Shown here one piece after another: positions 24,607-34,079 of a stretch of 34,163 nt of DNA. The notes under the pieces were generated by a model. It was given only the letters and a program-made list of their open reading frames with translations. It made no database searches and was not told the origin of the DNA. How positions within the stretch are numbered: position 1 is the stretch's first letter; each line of letters opens with the position of its first letter. This DNA comes from an uncultured Eubacteriales bacterium. Lineage in GTDB: Bacteria; Bacillota; Clostridia; Christensenellales; Aristaeellaceae. Where the stretch lies: assembly GCA_902767315.1 (NCBI GenBank), contig CACXHB010000102.1, positions 1-34,163 of the forward strand, in the 5' to 3' direction. A program made the translations under genes and the position numbers.

Positions 24607-24641
24607 AAAAAAGCGCCCAGACATTGAAGCAACGTCTGAGC
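24607..24641 (-). terminator. Rho-independent terminator of the ABC/ABC-F operon
   Basis: On the minus strand GCTCAGAC (24634-24641) pairs with GTCTGGGC (24615-24622), extended inward by TTG/CAA, and is followed by GC and six T. It lies about 120 bases beyond the stop of the ABC-F-like gene. The stem and about 10 flanking bases are nearly identical to the tRNA-Asn terminator at 34036-34071 (differences are G/A in the loop, C/T in the flank and one base before the T-run). Confidence 0.8.
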
Positions 24642-24762
24642 ACCAGCGGCGAATCTGGCGAACGATGATCCAAAGGACGATGCGCCCTGCCGGGTGCATT
24701 TGTAGCCATTTTTGTCATTGCGGATTACTTCTCGCTTTCTTCAAGCTTCTCACGTATGGTGT

Positions 24763-26328
24763 CTACACGCAAATCGACCGGTGCGCAGAGTAGCTTTCGA
24801 TGACTTCCTCATCGTGCGAGGTCAGGATCACCGCGCCCGAAAAGGCGTTGACCGCCTGAATCAGCTGGATGCACGCCTCCTTCTCCAGCGCAACGCCCGG
24901 TTCATCCAGCATCAGCAGATCCACCGGCTCGCTCATCAGCCGCATCAATTCGACCTTCGCCCGCTCGCCGCCGGAAAGCATATACAGCCTTTTCGCGTCC
25001 AGCTCCGCTTCTTCCCGGAACAGGCGCGTTTTCCATCGGTCGTATTCGCTGAGCCCCATTTTTCTGAATTCCACGCAGTATTCATAGACCGTCAGCGTAT
25101 CGTATTGCTCGGAAAACATCTGCTCGAAGTATCCCACGCGCAGTCCGGGCTTCCTCCACAGCACCCCGGATTCCGGCTGAAATTTTCCGGCAATGGTATT
25201 GAGCAGCGTGGTCTTACCGCTGCCGTTCGCGCCGCGCAGAAATATGTGGTCGTACATACGAATCTGGAAGCTCACGTCCGAAAGAACCGTCCGTCCGTCA
25301 AATCCCACATGGACGCGTTTGGCCTCCAGAATCCCTTCGTTTGTGTTCCAGCGCTCCTCGTCAAATTGAAAATGAAAGCCATACGCCAGGTCCTCGTCGT
25401 AGAGCGACGCCTGCCGCATATCTTCCAGCTGACTGATTTCCCGTTCCATGCGCCGAACCACAATCGCGTGGGGCTTTTTGACCTCGGCGGTTTTCATCCA
25501 GCGCCGTCTGCGCTCAATCTCCTGCTTTCTCTGCTCGATCTCCTTGGCGATGTCCCGATTTTTCCGTTCAATCCGCTGCTCCAGCACCGATTTCTGAAGC
25601 CGGGCCGCGTCTATATCCGACGAATACATGAGCACCGTGCCGTGAGAAATCTCGATGGTCTGCGCCGTAAGGCCGCGCTGAACACTCTCGCCGTGGCCGG
25701 TCAGCACAAACGCTCGCGGCGTATTCTTCAAATATGCGCACAGCCACCGGCTTTTCTCCGCGTCCAGATAGCAGAACGGCTCGTCCAGCAGCATCAGATC
25801 GCACTGGGCGAACAACGTCATGGCCAGCCGCACATACTGCCGCTCGCCGCCGCTCAGGCATTCGAACGGCGTCTCCAGCTTGTCGCTCAGGCCGAACGTC
25901 TCGATGAAGGAATCCCTGTCCACCAGATACTGATAGCCGCCCAGACTGTCGAACTGACTCTGCAACGATTCGTATTTTTTCAAAAGCGGCTCGCTCCAGT
26001 CGGTTTCCAGCCGCCGTTCCGTCGCGCGAATCTCCTCCTCCACCGCCATGACCTCGCGAAACAGGGAATCAAAGAGCGTCCGCACCGTGCCGCTGTAGAG
26101 TGCACGCTGCTCGAACCGCGCCACCGCCAGACGCGGCTGCATGAACACTTCGCCGGCTGCAAAGCGCTCCTCGCCGGTGAGCAACTTGAAGAGCGTTGTC
26201 TTGCCGCTGCCGTTGGGGCCGATCAGGATCACCTTATCGCCGCTTCGGATGCACAACCGCGCCACGCGAAACAGCGTCGTTTGCCGCGACCACCCGAACG
26301 CCGCGTCGCGAATGTCAATCAGCCTCAT
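24763..26328 (-). CDS. ABC-F-like protein with two ATPase domains
   Basis: A 521-aa soluble protein with two ABC ATPase domains and no membrane segment. Domain 1 has GPNGSGKTT near residue 36, LSGGERQYVRL near 157 and LMLLDEPFCYLD. Domain 2 has GANGSGKTT near residue 364, LSGGERAKVEL near 449 and LLMLDEPGVALEKE. A charged helical linker (about 235-300, RIERKNRDIAKEIEQRK) joins them, as in ABC-F proteins. ABC-F members act on the ribosome, in antibiotic resistance or translation. However, the usual DEPTNHLD is replaced in both domains and domain 2 lacks the D-loop aspartate, so this is a divergent member. The ATG at 26328 follows GTGGAGGA. It stops with TAG; a second frame stays open 42 bases further, so a late frameshift cannot be excluded. 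It follows the half-exporter by about 40 bases, in the same operon. Confidence 0.82.
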   Translation of the reverse strand: MRLIDIRDAAFGWSRQTTLFRVARLCIRSGDKVILIGPNGSGKTTLFKLLTGEERFAAGEVFMQPRLAVARFEQRALYSGTVRTLFDSLFREVMAVEEEIRATERRLETDWSEPLLKKYESLQSQFDSLGGYQYLVDRDSFIETFGLSDKLETPFECLSGGERQYVRLAMTLFAQCDLMLLDEPFCYLDAEKSRWLCAYLKNTPRAFVLTGHGESVQRGLTAQTIEISHGTVLMYSSDIDAARLQKSVLEQRIERKNRDIAKEIEQRKQEIERRRRWMKTAEVKKPHAIVVRRMEREISQLEDMRQASLYDEDLAYGFHFQFDEERWNTNEGILEAKRVHVGFDGRTVLSDVSFQIRMYDHIFLRGANGSGKTTLLNTIAGKFQPESGVLWRKPGLRVGYFEQMFSEQYDTLTVYEYCVEFRKMGLSEYDRWKTRLFREEAELDAKRLYMLSGGERAKVELMRLMSEPVDLLMLDEPGVALEKEACIQLIQAVNAFSGAVILTSHDEEVIESYSAHRSICV

Positions 26329-26369
26329 ATTGTCCTCCACAAATTATGCGGGCGCTTTGTCAATTTGCC

Positions 26370-27983
26370 CTACAATGCGAGCGCTGCGGCTCCATTCTCA
26401 CGCAGGAGCGCGGCAATCTGCCCGTCGTGCGTTACGATCACGACGGTATGCCCGTGAAGCTCCCGCAGCATTGCGCGGATCAGTTCATCGCCCGTCCGTT
26501 CATCCAGCGCCGCGGTGGGCTCGTCGAAGATACACACGTCCCCCGGCTGATACAGCGCCCGGGCGATGGCAATGCGCATCCGCTGTCCTCCGGAAAGGTT
26601 GTCGCCATGCACGTCCAGTATCGCGTTCAGCCCGCCCTCCAGTGTTTGAACGAAGCTCGTCAGCTGCGCCGCCTCGACAGCGCGGTTCAGCCGCTCCTCG
26701 TCCGCCTTCTCCGCAAAGCAGGTGATATTGTCCCGCAGCGTTCCCTCAAAAAGGCGGCTGTCGCCGGTGACATAAGTAAGACGGTCGCTGGCCAGACGCA
26801 CACTGCCCGTAAACGATACGTCCCCCGCCAGCGCACGGCAGAGGGTCGTCTTGCCGCTGCCGCTTTCGCCCATGACCGCCAGTATTTCGCCCTGCCGAAG
26901 AGTCAGGTTCAACCCGTGCAAAATCTCGCTGCCGGAGGCGCTGACGGTCAGTCCCCGAACCTCAACCGCGTTCGGCGCAATGGCGGGATCGATTTCGCGC
27001 CTGTCCGCGTGCTCCTTGACCGTGTCCAGCGCGGCCAGCACCCGTTCGCCCGCGGCCCTCCCGCCCTGTACACGGCCAATCCCATGGGCCAGGCCGTCAA
27101 ACAGAAAGGTGACCGTCTCGCAATAGGCCATGGCGGCAAACAGTTCGCCGATGGACAGTGCTCCCTGCCGCGCCAGCAGACAGCTCACCAGCACCATGGC
27201 AAACGTTCCCAGTACCCCAAACAGGCGCTGGAGATTGGTCAGCGCGATGTTCAGCCGTGCGCCCCTCACGCCGGCCTCCATAGACGCGGCGCTGTGGGCA
27301 TACGCCCGCTCCTTCATCATGGGAAGGGCGGCGAACATCCTCAGCACCGGCAGATTCTGCGCAATCTGATACATGTCCGACGAAAACTCGCCGTTCTGGT
27401 CCGCCTGCCGGGAAGCGTACTCCTGGGCCTTGTGGATCTGCTTCGCCTGCAGCATGAACAGAATCCCGCCCACCAGCAGTGCGGTCAAAGCAAGGATTGG
27501 ATGAATCAGTTGCAGCATGACCAGCGAAACGACGCCGCCCAGCACCGGACTGACCGCCTGGGAGGCCACCGCCCGGGCCAGAAACTGCGCCGCCTTTTTA
27601 TTGTCCGCCGAGTAGCGCTTCATCCAGTCGCCTTCCTCCAACGCGTCCGCCGTCAGCGCACTTTGCAGCATCGTGCCCCGAAACTTCGCCTGAACCCCAT
27701 CCTGTATGCGATTGCTCAGATAGTTGGCGCCAAAACCCCATAGGAGGACGACCAGCAGGCTCAGCGCCACATAGGCGGCCATCACCCTCGCCAGATTCGC
27801 GCTTCCCGATGTAACCGCGTCGATCACGCCCTCAAAGGCCCGGGCCACGATCAGCGTATAGGCCATGTCCTGGGTCGCCGCCAACAGCTGCATAACCGTC
27901 ACGCGGCCGCGCAGCTCGCGGCTTTTCACAAACAATCCGCGCCACACCCGCATCGTGTCCCGGACCGTTTTCAGGTATGTCAT
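26370..27983 (-). CDS. ABC half-exporter
   Basis: A 537-aa half-exporter. The membrane domain occupies about residues 15-310, with strong hydrophobic runs such as VMAAYVALSLLVVLLWGFG and MVLVSCLLA. The ATPase domain has GESGSGKTT near residue 371, NLSGGQRMRIAIARAL, VCIFDEPTAALDER and IVTHDGQ. It starts at 27983 with the ATG overlapping the stop of the upstream half-exporter (ATGA, 27980-27983), so the two are translationally coupled and very probably form a heterodimer. The frame extends upstream to 28028 but only within the preceding gene. The substrate is unknown. It ends in TAG. Confidence 0.88.
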   Translation of the reverse strand: MTYLKTVRDTMRVWRGLFVKSRELRGRVTVMQLLAATQDMAYTLIVARAFEGVIDAVTSGSANLARVMAAYVALSLLVVLLWGFGANYLSNRIQDGVQAKFRGTMLQSALTADALEEGDWMKRYSADNKKAAQFLARAVASQAVSPVLGGVVSLVMLQLIHPILALTALLVGGILFMLQAKQIHKAQEYASRQADQNGEFSSDMYQIAQNLPVLRMFAALPMMKERAYAHSAASMEAGVRGARLNIALTNLQRLFGVLGTFAMVLVSCLLARQGALSIGELFAAMAYCETVTFLFDGLAHGIGRVQGGRAAGERVLAALDTVKEHADRREIDPAIAPNAVEVRGLTVSASGSEILHGLNLTLRQGEILAVMGESGSGKTTLCRALAGDVSFTGSVRLASDRLTYVTGDSRLFEGTLRDNITCFAEKADEERLNRAVEAAQLTSFVQTLEGGLNAILDVHGDNLSGGQRMRIAIARALYQPGDVCIFDEPTAALDERTGDELIRAMLRELHGHTVVIVTHDGQIAALLRENGAAALAL

Positions 27984-29596
27984 ATGGAATCCTCCATCCT
28001 TTCCAGCCGAATGAGCCGATCCGCGCACGCCATCACCGCCGCCCGGTGACTGACGCTCACCAGCGTCACGCCGCCCTGTACGCAGCAGCCCATCAATTCC
28101 AGAAGCGCCCGCTCATTCTCCTCGTCCAGCGCGCTTGTCGGCTCGTCCAGTATCCACAGCTTCGCGTCCTGAAACAGGCATCGGGCAAAGCCGACGCGCT
28201 GCTTTTCGCCCATCGAAAGCTGCTCCAGTCGGTCATAGGCCGCGTCGACGGAAAGAGAACTCAGCCCCACAAAGCGCAGAATTTCGCCGATGCGCCGCTT
28301 ATCCTCGGCGGTTATGTCCGCCGCGGGTTTCCAGGCGATGTTTTCCGCCATATTTCCCCGTATCAGCCCGGTTTCCTGCTGCATATAGGCCATGTGCTCC
28401 CGGAGCGCGGCCAGATTCCATTGGGCGATGTCCGCGCCGCCAACGGACAGGCTGCCGCCCTGCGCCTGCAAAAATCCACAGATCAGCCGCGCCAGTGTGG
28501 TCTTGCCGCAGCCGCTTTCCCCGGTTATGCAGGTGTGCCGACCGGCTTCAATGTTTAGCGTCAGTCCATCCAGCGCCATTCTCTGGCCGTCGTAAGCATA
28601 GCGAACGTCCCGCGCTTCGACAGGCGCGTCCTCCTGCCATTGAAGCACCGCGCCGTTGGTGCGCTCCTGCGGGCAGGACCAGAGCTCCAGCAGCTTCCGG
28701 GCCGCCGCAATGGCATTCTGATACGCTTCCGCCTGAAAATCCCAGATGAAATTCATAAAAGTATCCGCCATGGACAAAAACACAAACAAATCGCTGATGC
28801 GCATCCGGCCGCGGCGCGCAAACACCGCGCCCAGCAGCACCAGCAGCACCCGATAGCCGACGTACAGCAGGTTATCGAAGGTCCCCACCATGGACCAGAA
28901 CAGGCTGATTTGGCGGCGCACGCCGTTCCAGCCGTCAAGCAGTCCTTCGTGGCGGCGGCATACCGCCTCCGCCATTCCCAGCAGACGGATATCATGCCGC
29001 CCGCTGACCTTGTCCTCCACAAACGAAGCGAGCTGCTTGAGCCGCGCACGTTCCTCGTCCTGCTGCTCCTGGCACCCGTTCGACGCCTTCAGCACCGCCA
29101 GATTGTACGCCACGGGCACGACGGCCGCGATCACCGCCAGCGGCGCACAAATCGCGCATAAACTCACAAACGCAATGGCCGTCGTCACCAGCGTTTTGAG
29201 GCTGCCCTGAATCAGCGAACCGACGGCGCTCTGAAAATCCGCGCTGTCCGCGTTCATGCGGTTGAGCATATCGCCCGGCGTCAGTCGATTCTCCAGCGAC
29301 ATTCCCGCCGCCGCTTCACAGTTTATCCGGTTCAGCATATCGCCGCCCCGCAAAAATACGCGTTCATATCCGTATTCCCCCAGATATTGCAGCGCAGAAA
29401 ACGCAGCCAGCAGCCCCGCCGCCCACGCAAGGGCATTCACCGAAACAGAACCGTTCATGGCTCCGTCGATAAAGTCGCTCACGCTTTGCGCATACCATAT
29501 CCGAACCAACGCCCCGGCCGCGCAGCAGAACGTCGCCCCCAGCAGCGCCGGCAGCAGCAGCCGAAACGGCTTGAGCGCCCGTATCAGAATTTTCAT
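27980..29596 (-). CDS. ABC half-exporter, partner of the next gene
   Basis: A 538-aa half-exporter. The start at 29596 (MKILIRALKPFRLLLPALLG) follows a good AGGAGG. The membrane domain runs to about residue 300. The ATPase domain has GESGCGKTT near residue 362, the signature QLSMGEKQRVGFARCL with Met instead of Gly, LWILDEPTSALDEEN, and a switch histidine in SVSHRA. Canonical and divergent signatures within a pair (this LSMGE against the partner's LSGGQ) are common in heterodimeric exporters with one weak ATP site. Separated by 16 bases from the upstream half-exporter and overlapping the downstream one by 4 bases. Confidence 0.88.
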   Translation of the reverse strand: MKILIRALKPFRLLLPALLGATFCCAAGALVRIWYAQSVSDFIDGAMNGSVSVNALAWAAGLLAAFSALQYLGEYGYERVFLRGGDMLNRINCEAAAGMSLENRLTPGDMLNRMNADSADFQSAVGSLIQGSLKTLVTTAIAFVSLCAICAPLAVIAAVVPVAYNLAVLKASNGCQEQQDEERARLKQLASFVEDKVSGRHDIRLLGMAEAVCRRHEGLLDGWNGVRRQISLFWSMVGTFDNLLYVGYRVLLVLLGAVFARRGRMRISDLFVFLSMADTFMNFIWDFQAEAYQNAIAAARKLLELWSCPQERTNGAVLQWQEDAPVEARDVRYAYDGQRMALDGLTLNIEAGRHTCITGESGCGKTTLARLICGFLQAQGGSLSVGGADIAQWNLAALREHMAYMQQETGLIRGNMAENIAWKPAADITAEDKRRIGEILRFVGLSSLSVDAAYDRLEQLSMGEKQRVGFARCLFQDAKLWILDEPTSALDEENERALLELMGCCVQGGVTLVSVSHRAAVMACADRLIRLERMEDSI

Positions 29597-29612
29597 GACC
29601 CGATTCCTCCTG

Positions 29613-31400
29613 TCACGCGTATCGCGCGGCCTGGGCATGCCAGAGCCGTTTATACGCATCGTTGCTTTGCAGCAGCTGCGCATGCGTCCCCTGTCCCGCA
29701 ATGCGTCCGTTCCGCATTACAATAACCTCGTCGCAGAATCTGCAGCAGGACATTCGATGAGACACAATCAGTACGCAGCGATCTTTTGCCACCTGATCCA
29801 AATCCGCGTACACATGCATCTCCGTAACCGAATCCATAGCCGACGTAGGCTCATCCAGAATGAGCACGTCATGACTTTCATATATCGTGCGCGCAATGCC
29901 CAGCTTCTGCCGCTCGCCGCCTGACAAATCCCGTGCATGCTCGTCAAAATCACGGCACAGCAGTGCGTCCATACCGCGCACATCCCCCGCAACGACAGCA
30001 TCCATACCGCTCCAGCTGATTACTTCCCTCATTTTATCTTCTGCATAGTATCTGCCAAGCAATATATTGTCCCGCAGCGAGCACGGAAAGAGATTGGTTT
30101 TTTGATACATTGGCACGCAGGCACGCCTGATGACGTCGGTGCCCTGTATTTCTATCCCGTTCGCCGTTATCATGCCGCTGGCGGGTAAGTACAATCCCAG
30201 GATGAGATTCAAAAGCGTGGTCTTTCCCGCGCCGTTTTCGCCGACTATGGCATACTTTTTGCCCTTCTGCAGCGAAAGTGAGATTCCCTTCAGCGCCCAA
30301 GTCTCGTTGGCCGGGTAATGAAAGCTGACGTTCTTCAGCTCAATTGGCAGCGAAAAGTCCGCCGCGCCCTGCTTTTCGCCGGACAAACCGCTTTCTACAT
30401 ATTGGCAATAATCGCGAAGCCCAGTGAGATATCCCGCGTACTTGCGATTTTGAAAGTAATGATCGATGATCTCATTGAGGGCGGCAGAAAGGCTGATGGA
30501 GGCAGCCACCGCCGCGCTGTATGTGCCGATACTGATCCATCCTTTCATGGCGGGTACTACCAGCAGCCCGCAGATCAACACCTGTTCCAAATACTTGACC
30601 GCCCGGCAGACGCCGTCCACCTTTCCGTATCCATTGTACAGCAGCGCAAACGTATGTCCCAATGTCTTCTGGTTGTCTGTGCGAATTTTTCCCATGATAT
30701 AGTCGTACATGCCATAGAGCCGCACTTCCTTGCCAAAGCTCATGTCACAGATCAGTTTGTCGTAGTACTCATAGCGTCGGTCGATAACCGTCAGCTCTTC
30801 TTCGTACTTCAACTCGACCTTCAGCTTCCGCTTTTGCAGTATCCGCAAAACAGCCGCCAGCGCAACGATAAGCGCAACAAGAACGACATTTGAGGAGGCG
30901 ATAATCGCGGTCATGGAGAGTATCATTACCGTCGACTTTATCAGTGCTGCCGCGCTGTTCATGTAACCCGTCAGCGCTCCCTGATTCTTGATGGGACGGT
31001 ATGCGCGATCCATCATTTTGAGGTATTCATCGCTGTCTGACAAATCGTACCGTCCATCGACCGACAGCGTCGTCAGGTATCGCTCCAGACGGTCGCTGAA
31101 CGAGAGATTCCTTTGGAGCACCCGCCCGCCGATCCATCTTTTGACAAGCACCGCTGCCGCGCCAGCTCCCAATAATATTCCCAAATACAGGCCCAGCCTG
31201 GAGATTGTCTGCCGCCCGGCCAGCGCATCGATTATCTCTTTCAGCAATATCACTGACACAAACGGCATAACCGCATCTGCCAGCGCCTGGATCCCGATCA
31301 CCGCCGGCAGTTTCGGCTCCAGGTCGAATATCTTTTTTACGATGAAATAATCAGTGGTTTTGCGCATCGATTGAAGCGGTTCGCGCGTTTTCATTTTCAT
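29613..31400 (-). CDS. ABC half-exporter
   Basis: A 595-aa half-exporter. The start at 31400 (MKMKTREPLQSMRKTTDYF) is preceded by AGGAGG. Its membrane domain spans about residues 25-330, with the coupling-helix-like stretch DMSFGKEVRLYGMYDYIMGK near residue 215. The ATPase domain has GENGAGKTTLLNLILG near residue 387, DLSGGERQKLGIARTI, VLILDEPTSAMD and IVSHRM, all canonical. It is of the same type as its upstream neighbour (GENGAGKTT and KEVRL in both), so the two probably form a pair. That neighbour is frameshifted. The substrate is unknown; related pairs often lie near peptide natural-product genes, but no precursor peptide gene is visible here. GC is somewhat lower than in the BREX region. 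Confidence 0.88.
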   Translation of the reverse strand: MKMKTREPLQSMRKTTDYFIVKKIFDLEPKLPAVIGIQALADAVMPFVSVILLKEIIDALAGRQTISRLGLYLGILLGAGAAAVLVKRWIGGRVLQRNLSFSDRLERYLTTLSVDGRYDLSDSDEYLKMMDRAYRPIKNQGALTGYMNSAAALIKSTVMILSMTAIIASSNVVLVALIVALAAVLRILQKRKLKVELKYEEELTVIDRRYEYYDKLICDMSFGKEVRLYGMYDYIMGKIRTDNQKTLGHTFALLYNGYGKVDGVCRAVKYLEQVLICGLLVVPAMKGWISIGTYSAAVAASISLSAALNEIIDHYFQNRKYAGYLTGLRDYCQYVESGLSGEKQGAADFSLPIELKNVSFHYPANETWALKGISLSLQKGKKYAIVGENGAGKTTLLNLILGLYLPASGMITANGIEIQGTDVIRRACVPMYQKTNLFPCSLRDNILLGRYYAEDKMREVISWSGMDAVVAGDVRGMDALLCRDFDEHARDLSGGERQKLGIARTIYESHDVLILDEPTSAMDSVTEMHVYADLDQVAKDRCVLIVSHRMSCCRFCDEVIVMRNGRIAGQGTHAQLLQSNDAYKRLWHAQAARYA

Positions 31401-31424
31401 TGCATGCTTCCTCCTGAGCCGGAT

Positions 31425-33211
31425 CTAGGAACGATAGAAATTCGCCTGCGCTTCGTACAGCGCGGCATATCCACCGCGCCGGCGCATAAGCGCTTCGTGC
31501 GTCCCTCGCTGCGCAATGACGCCCTTGTCAAAAAACAGGATCTCGTCGCAGAACCGCGTCGATGCCAGTCGATGGGAAACAAATATCGTCGTGTTCTGAG
31601 CCATGGAGTTTGCGATCATGTCGTACATATTGCTCTCAGCGACAGGGTCCAGCGCCGCCGACGGCTCGTCCAGCACATACATATCCGCATGGCGATACAG
31701 TGCGCGGCTCAACGCCAGTCGCTGCGCTTCGCCGCCGGACATTTCCACGCCGCCATCTTCGATTTTGTGGGTAACCGCCGTGTCAATCCCTTTGGGAAGA
31801 GCGTCCACCCGTTCCAGCATGCCAACCTTCTGCAAGGCGTCCCTGGCGCGGCTTGCGTCTATATCGTGCTCCGAAAGCGCAATGTTTTCGGCAACGGAGA
31901 ACGCAAGGATATGGAAGTCCTGAAACAGCGCGGAGATGTTCCGCCGGTAATCGTCGCGTCTGATGCTGCCCAACGGTTCGCCATTGACCAGAATCACTCC
32001 GGAACCTGGCGTATACAGCCCCAACAACAGCTTAATGAACGTGGTTTTCCCAGCGCCGTTTTCGCCCACAATCGCCAGCTGCTGTCCCCTGTTGATGGTC
32101 ACGCAAACATCCTTCAGGGCATACTCGGTGGCGTTGGCATATTTATAATACACATGATTAAATTCGATGGTCTCAATACGATGGATGGGCGTGCCGCCCT
32201 CAGCCTGAGCCATGGCCCGATCATTTTCTTCCACAAAATTTCGAAATTCGCTGATGCTGTGATCCTGATCCTTTATAAAGCGCTGATCCTTGAGCAACGC
32301 GCTGATGATCCCACTCAGTTCCTCCATCGCGCCGATACTAATTGTCATTGCAGAGAGCGTGATGTGCTGAAAGTACACATTCATTGCCAGATACCCATAA
32401 ACCAGGGCCGTTTTTATGGCGTCGATCACATCGCTTACCAGATCGGCGTTCAGGTCGATGGTACCCTGCCGGCGCTTTAGCCCTGCCAGCTGAGCGCGCA
32501 ATTCATCATAACGTTCAAACAAAATGCGCGTACCAATGGCAGGCGAACTTCTTTTGCGGTTTCCCTGTCTTTCATGATGTTTGAATAGTATCGCGTCTTG
32601 CGCTCTGTGTCCGACAATTGTTTCTGGCTTTTGCCCTTGCGCGCCGCGGCACGCTGTCCCAAGGCATAGTTTACTGTTGTAACGACCAAAGCAGCAAGGC
32701 ACAGAACAACATTGGCCTGCATAAGCGCATATATGCTCACAACAAGCGCGGCAAGATATCCCGGCCACTCATACAGGCGGTGGAGCACGCCCTCCGCGCC
32801 GGTTGTGTTGTTCATAACGCCGCGCATTGCGCTGTATACACGATTCTCGAAATCCTCAGCCTCCATCTTCTCATAATCCACCGAAAGACAGGCAGACTGA
32901 TGGGATTCAAGCAAAATAAAGCGCAGCTGAATGATCATGGCGAACCCCTTATTGTACAGCATCCGCGAAAAGAACGGCAGGATCCCAACAGCCGCAAATC
33001 CCAGAAACAGCCAAATCAGCAGATCAGTCGAGAGCCTGCCAAGCAATACATCCAGGATCCACTTTGGAAAATAAAGCAAAGCGAAGCTTTCCACCGCCTT
33101 TACAATGGCATACACAATCGCATTCGGTATCAGCCTTCGCTGATATTTCCAGACTGCCGCAAGCAGAAACAGCATGTTCTGTCCAGTCGTATGGAACTTC
33201 CTTTTCCGCAT
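31425..33211 (-). pseudogene. ABC half-exporter with a single frameshift
   Basis: Two overlapping frames make up one half-exporter. The first, from 33211 (MRKRKFHTTGQNMLFLLAAV, behind AAAGGAGAGGG), carries the membrane domain up to YYSNIMKDRETAKEVRL. The second, down to the TAG at 31425-31427, continues AIGTRILFERYDELRAQLAG and holds an intact ATPase domain: GENGAGKTTFIKLLLG, EMSGGEAQRLALSRAL, MYVLDEPSAALDP and FVSHRL. Restoring one base in CTGCC (minus strand, at 32538-32542, for example CTGGCC) joins the frames as KEVRLAIGTRILF, so a one-base deletion is the simplest cause. Upstream of the break the frame runs only 20-odd codons before stopping at 32477. It is the first gene of the ABC operon. 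An assembly error is an alternative explanation. Confidence 0.82.
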
Positions 33212-33282
33212 ACATCCCTCTCCTTTTGCGTCTGTCATAATAAAACCGGAACAGAAATGCGCGTCATTTTCTATTTATTAAC

Positions 33283-33312
33283 ATAATACCATGCGCTTAA
33301 CAATCAAGTCAA
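33283..33312 (-). promoter_or_regulatory. Promoter of the ABC operon
   Basis: On the minus strand TTGACT (33307-33312), an 18-base spacer and TATTAT (33283-33288), in an AT-rich stretch about 70 bases before the start at 33211. The remaining bases, up to about 33460, hold no gene that I can see. Confidence 0.65.
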
Positions 33313-33459
33313 CATATTTGACCGCATATCAATGTATACTCTTAATCTAAAGTAGTGGAAGAACTGTCTGAATACTGCATGTTTTTCGACAGGAAGCATA
33401 TTTCGATTCCAAAAAGGATATAAACGCAGTTCCCGTTAGGTGTATATATCCGGTATGCC

Positions 33460-34013
33460 TTAGAGCGGCGTGCAGCGGGTGCTGAAGATGGCGCCCGTTT
33501 CGAAGCCGCTTCCTTCGACGAATTCAAGGGCAATGCGGGCGGCGAGCGCTTCCAGTGCATCGTCACCGGCCCGCTGGGCCGCCGCGTTTTCGATATTTTG
33601 CCGTCGCGAACCGTGGAGACGATTCAGGATTGCCTGCGCTCGTTTCCCAATCGCGACAAGGTGAAATACGTCGTCACGGACATGAACCGCGGCTTCCGGG
33701 ACGCGGCGAAAGTGTTCCTTCCGAACGCAAAAATCATCATCGACCGCTTTCACGTGGTGCGATATTGCACGGAAGCCCTGCAGGGAAGACCGCGCCGCCG
33801 TGGACGTGATGCTCCGCTTTTCCGATCGGCTCTTGCAGGCGTATGCCCTCAAGGAGGCGTGTTCGACTTCATGGCAGCGCCCAGACGCAATGAAGCCGAA
33901 CACGTAATGGATTTCTGGCTGGAAGCCTGCAAACGCCTCTCCTTCGGTTTCAGAAGCTTCAGCACCTTCAGGGCCAGGATTCTACTTGTCTCATGTGCTC
34001 ACCCCTACATTTG
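33460..34013 (+). pseudogene. Decayed ISL3-family transposase
   Basis: Clear ISL3 transposase pieces in order: FDEFKGNAGGERFQCIV and FDILPSRTVETI (from 33514), then VKYVVTDMNRGFRDAAKVF and IIIDRFHVVRYCTEAL (to about 33780), then, after a deletion and frame changes, MLRFSDRLLQAYALKE in one frame and VFDFMAAPRRNEAEHVMDF in another. A further deletion joins LEACKR to LSFGFRSFSTFRARIL and the end CAHPYI. The zinc-ribbon/HTH N-terminus is missing altogether, as are the residues between RYCTEAL and MLRFSD. It is a dead remnant. It lies beside a tRNA gene, a common landing place. Confidence 0.82.
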
Positions 34014-34035
34014 ACAAAGAACCCTATTCTGTACA

Positions 34036-34071
34036 CAAAAAAACGCCCAGACATTGAAACAACGTCTGAGC
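34036..34071 (-). terminator. Rho-independent terminator of tRNA-Asn
   Basis: On the minus strand GCTCAGAC (34064-34071) pairs with GTCTGGGC (34045-34052). GTTG/CAAT extends the stem inward around a TTT loop, and a G then seven T follow. It begins 9 bases after the tRNA 3' end. Nearly the same sequence ends the ABC operon at 24607-24641. Confidence 0.85.
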
Positions 34072-34079
34072 ACCAGTGG

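Noticed and set aside
24642-24760. A tRNA remnant upstream of the terminator copy at 24607-24641
   Set aside because: No T-loop, anticodon arm or acceptor stem can be folded there; only the terminator and a few flanking bases match the tRNA-Asn locus. I see no gene in this stretch.
24712-27743. Long plus-strand open frames opposite the ABC-F and ABC genes
   Set aside because: Low-complexity arginine/histidine/proline-rich products with no domain; the minus-strand genes carry full Walker and signature motifs.
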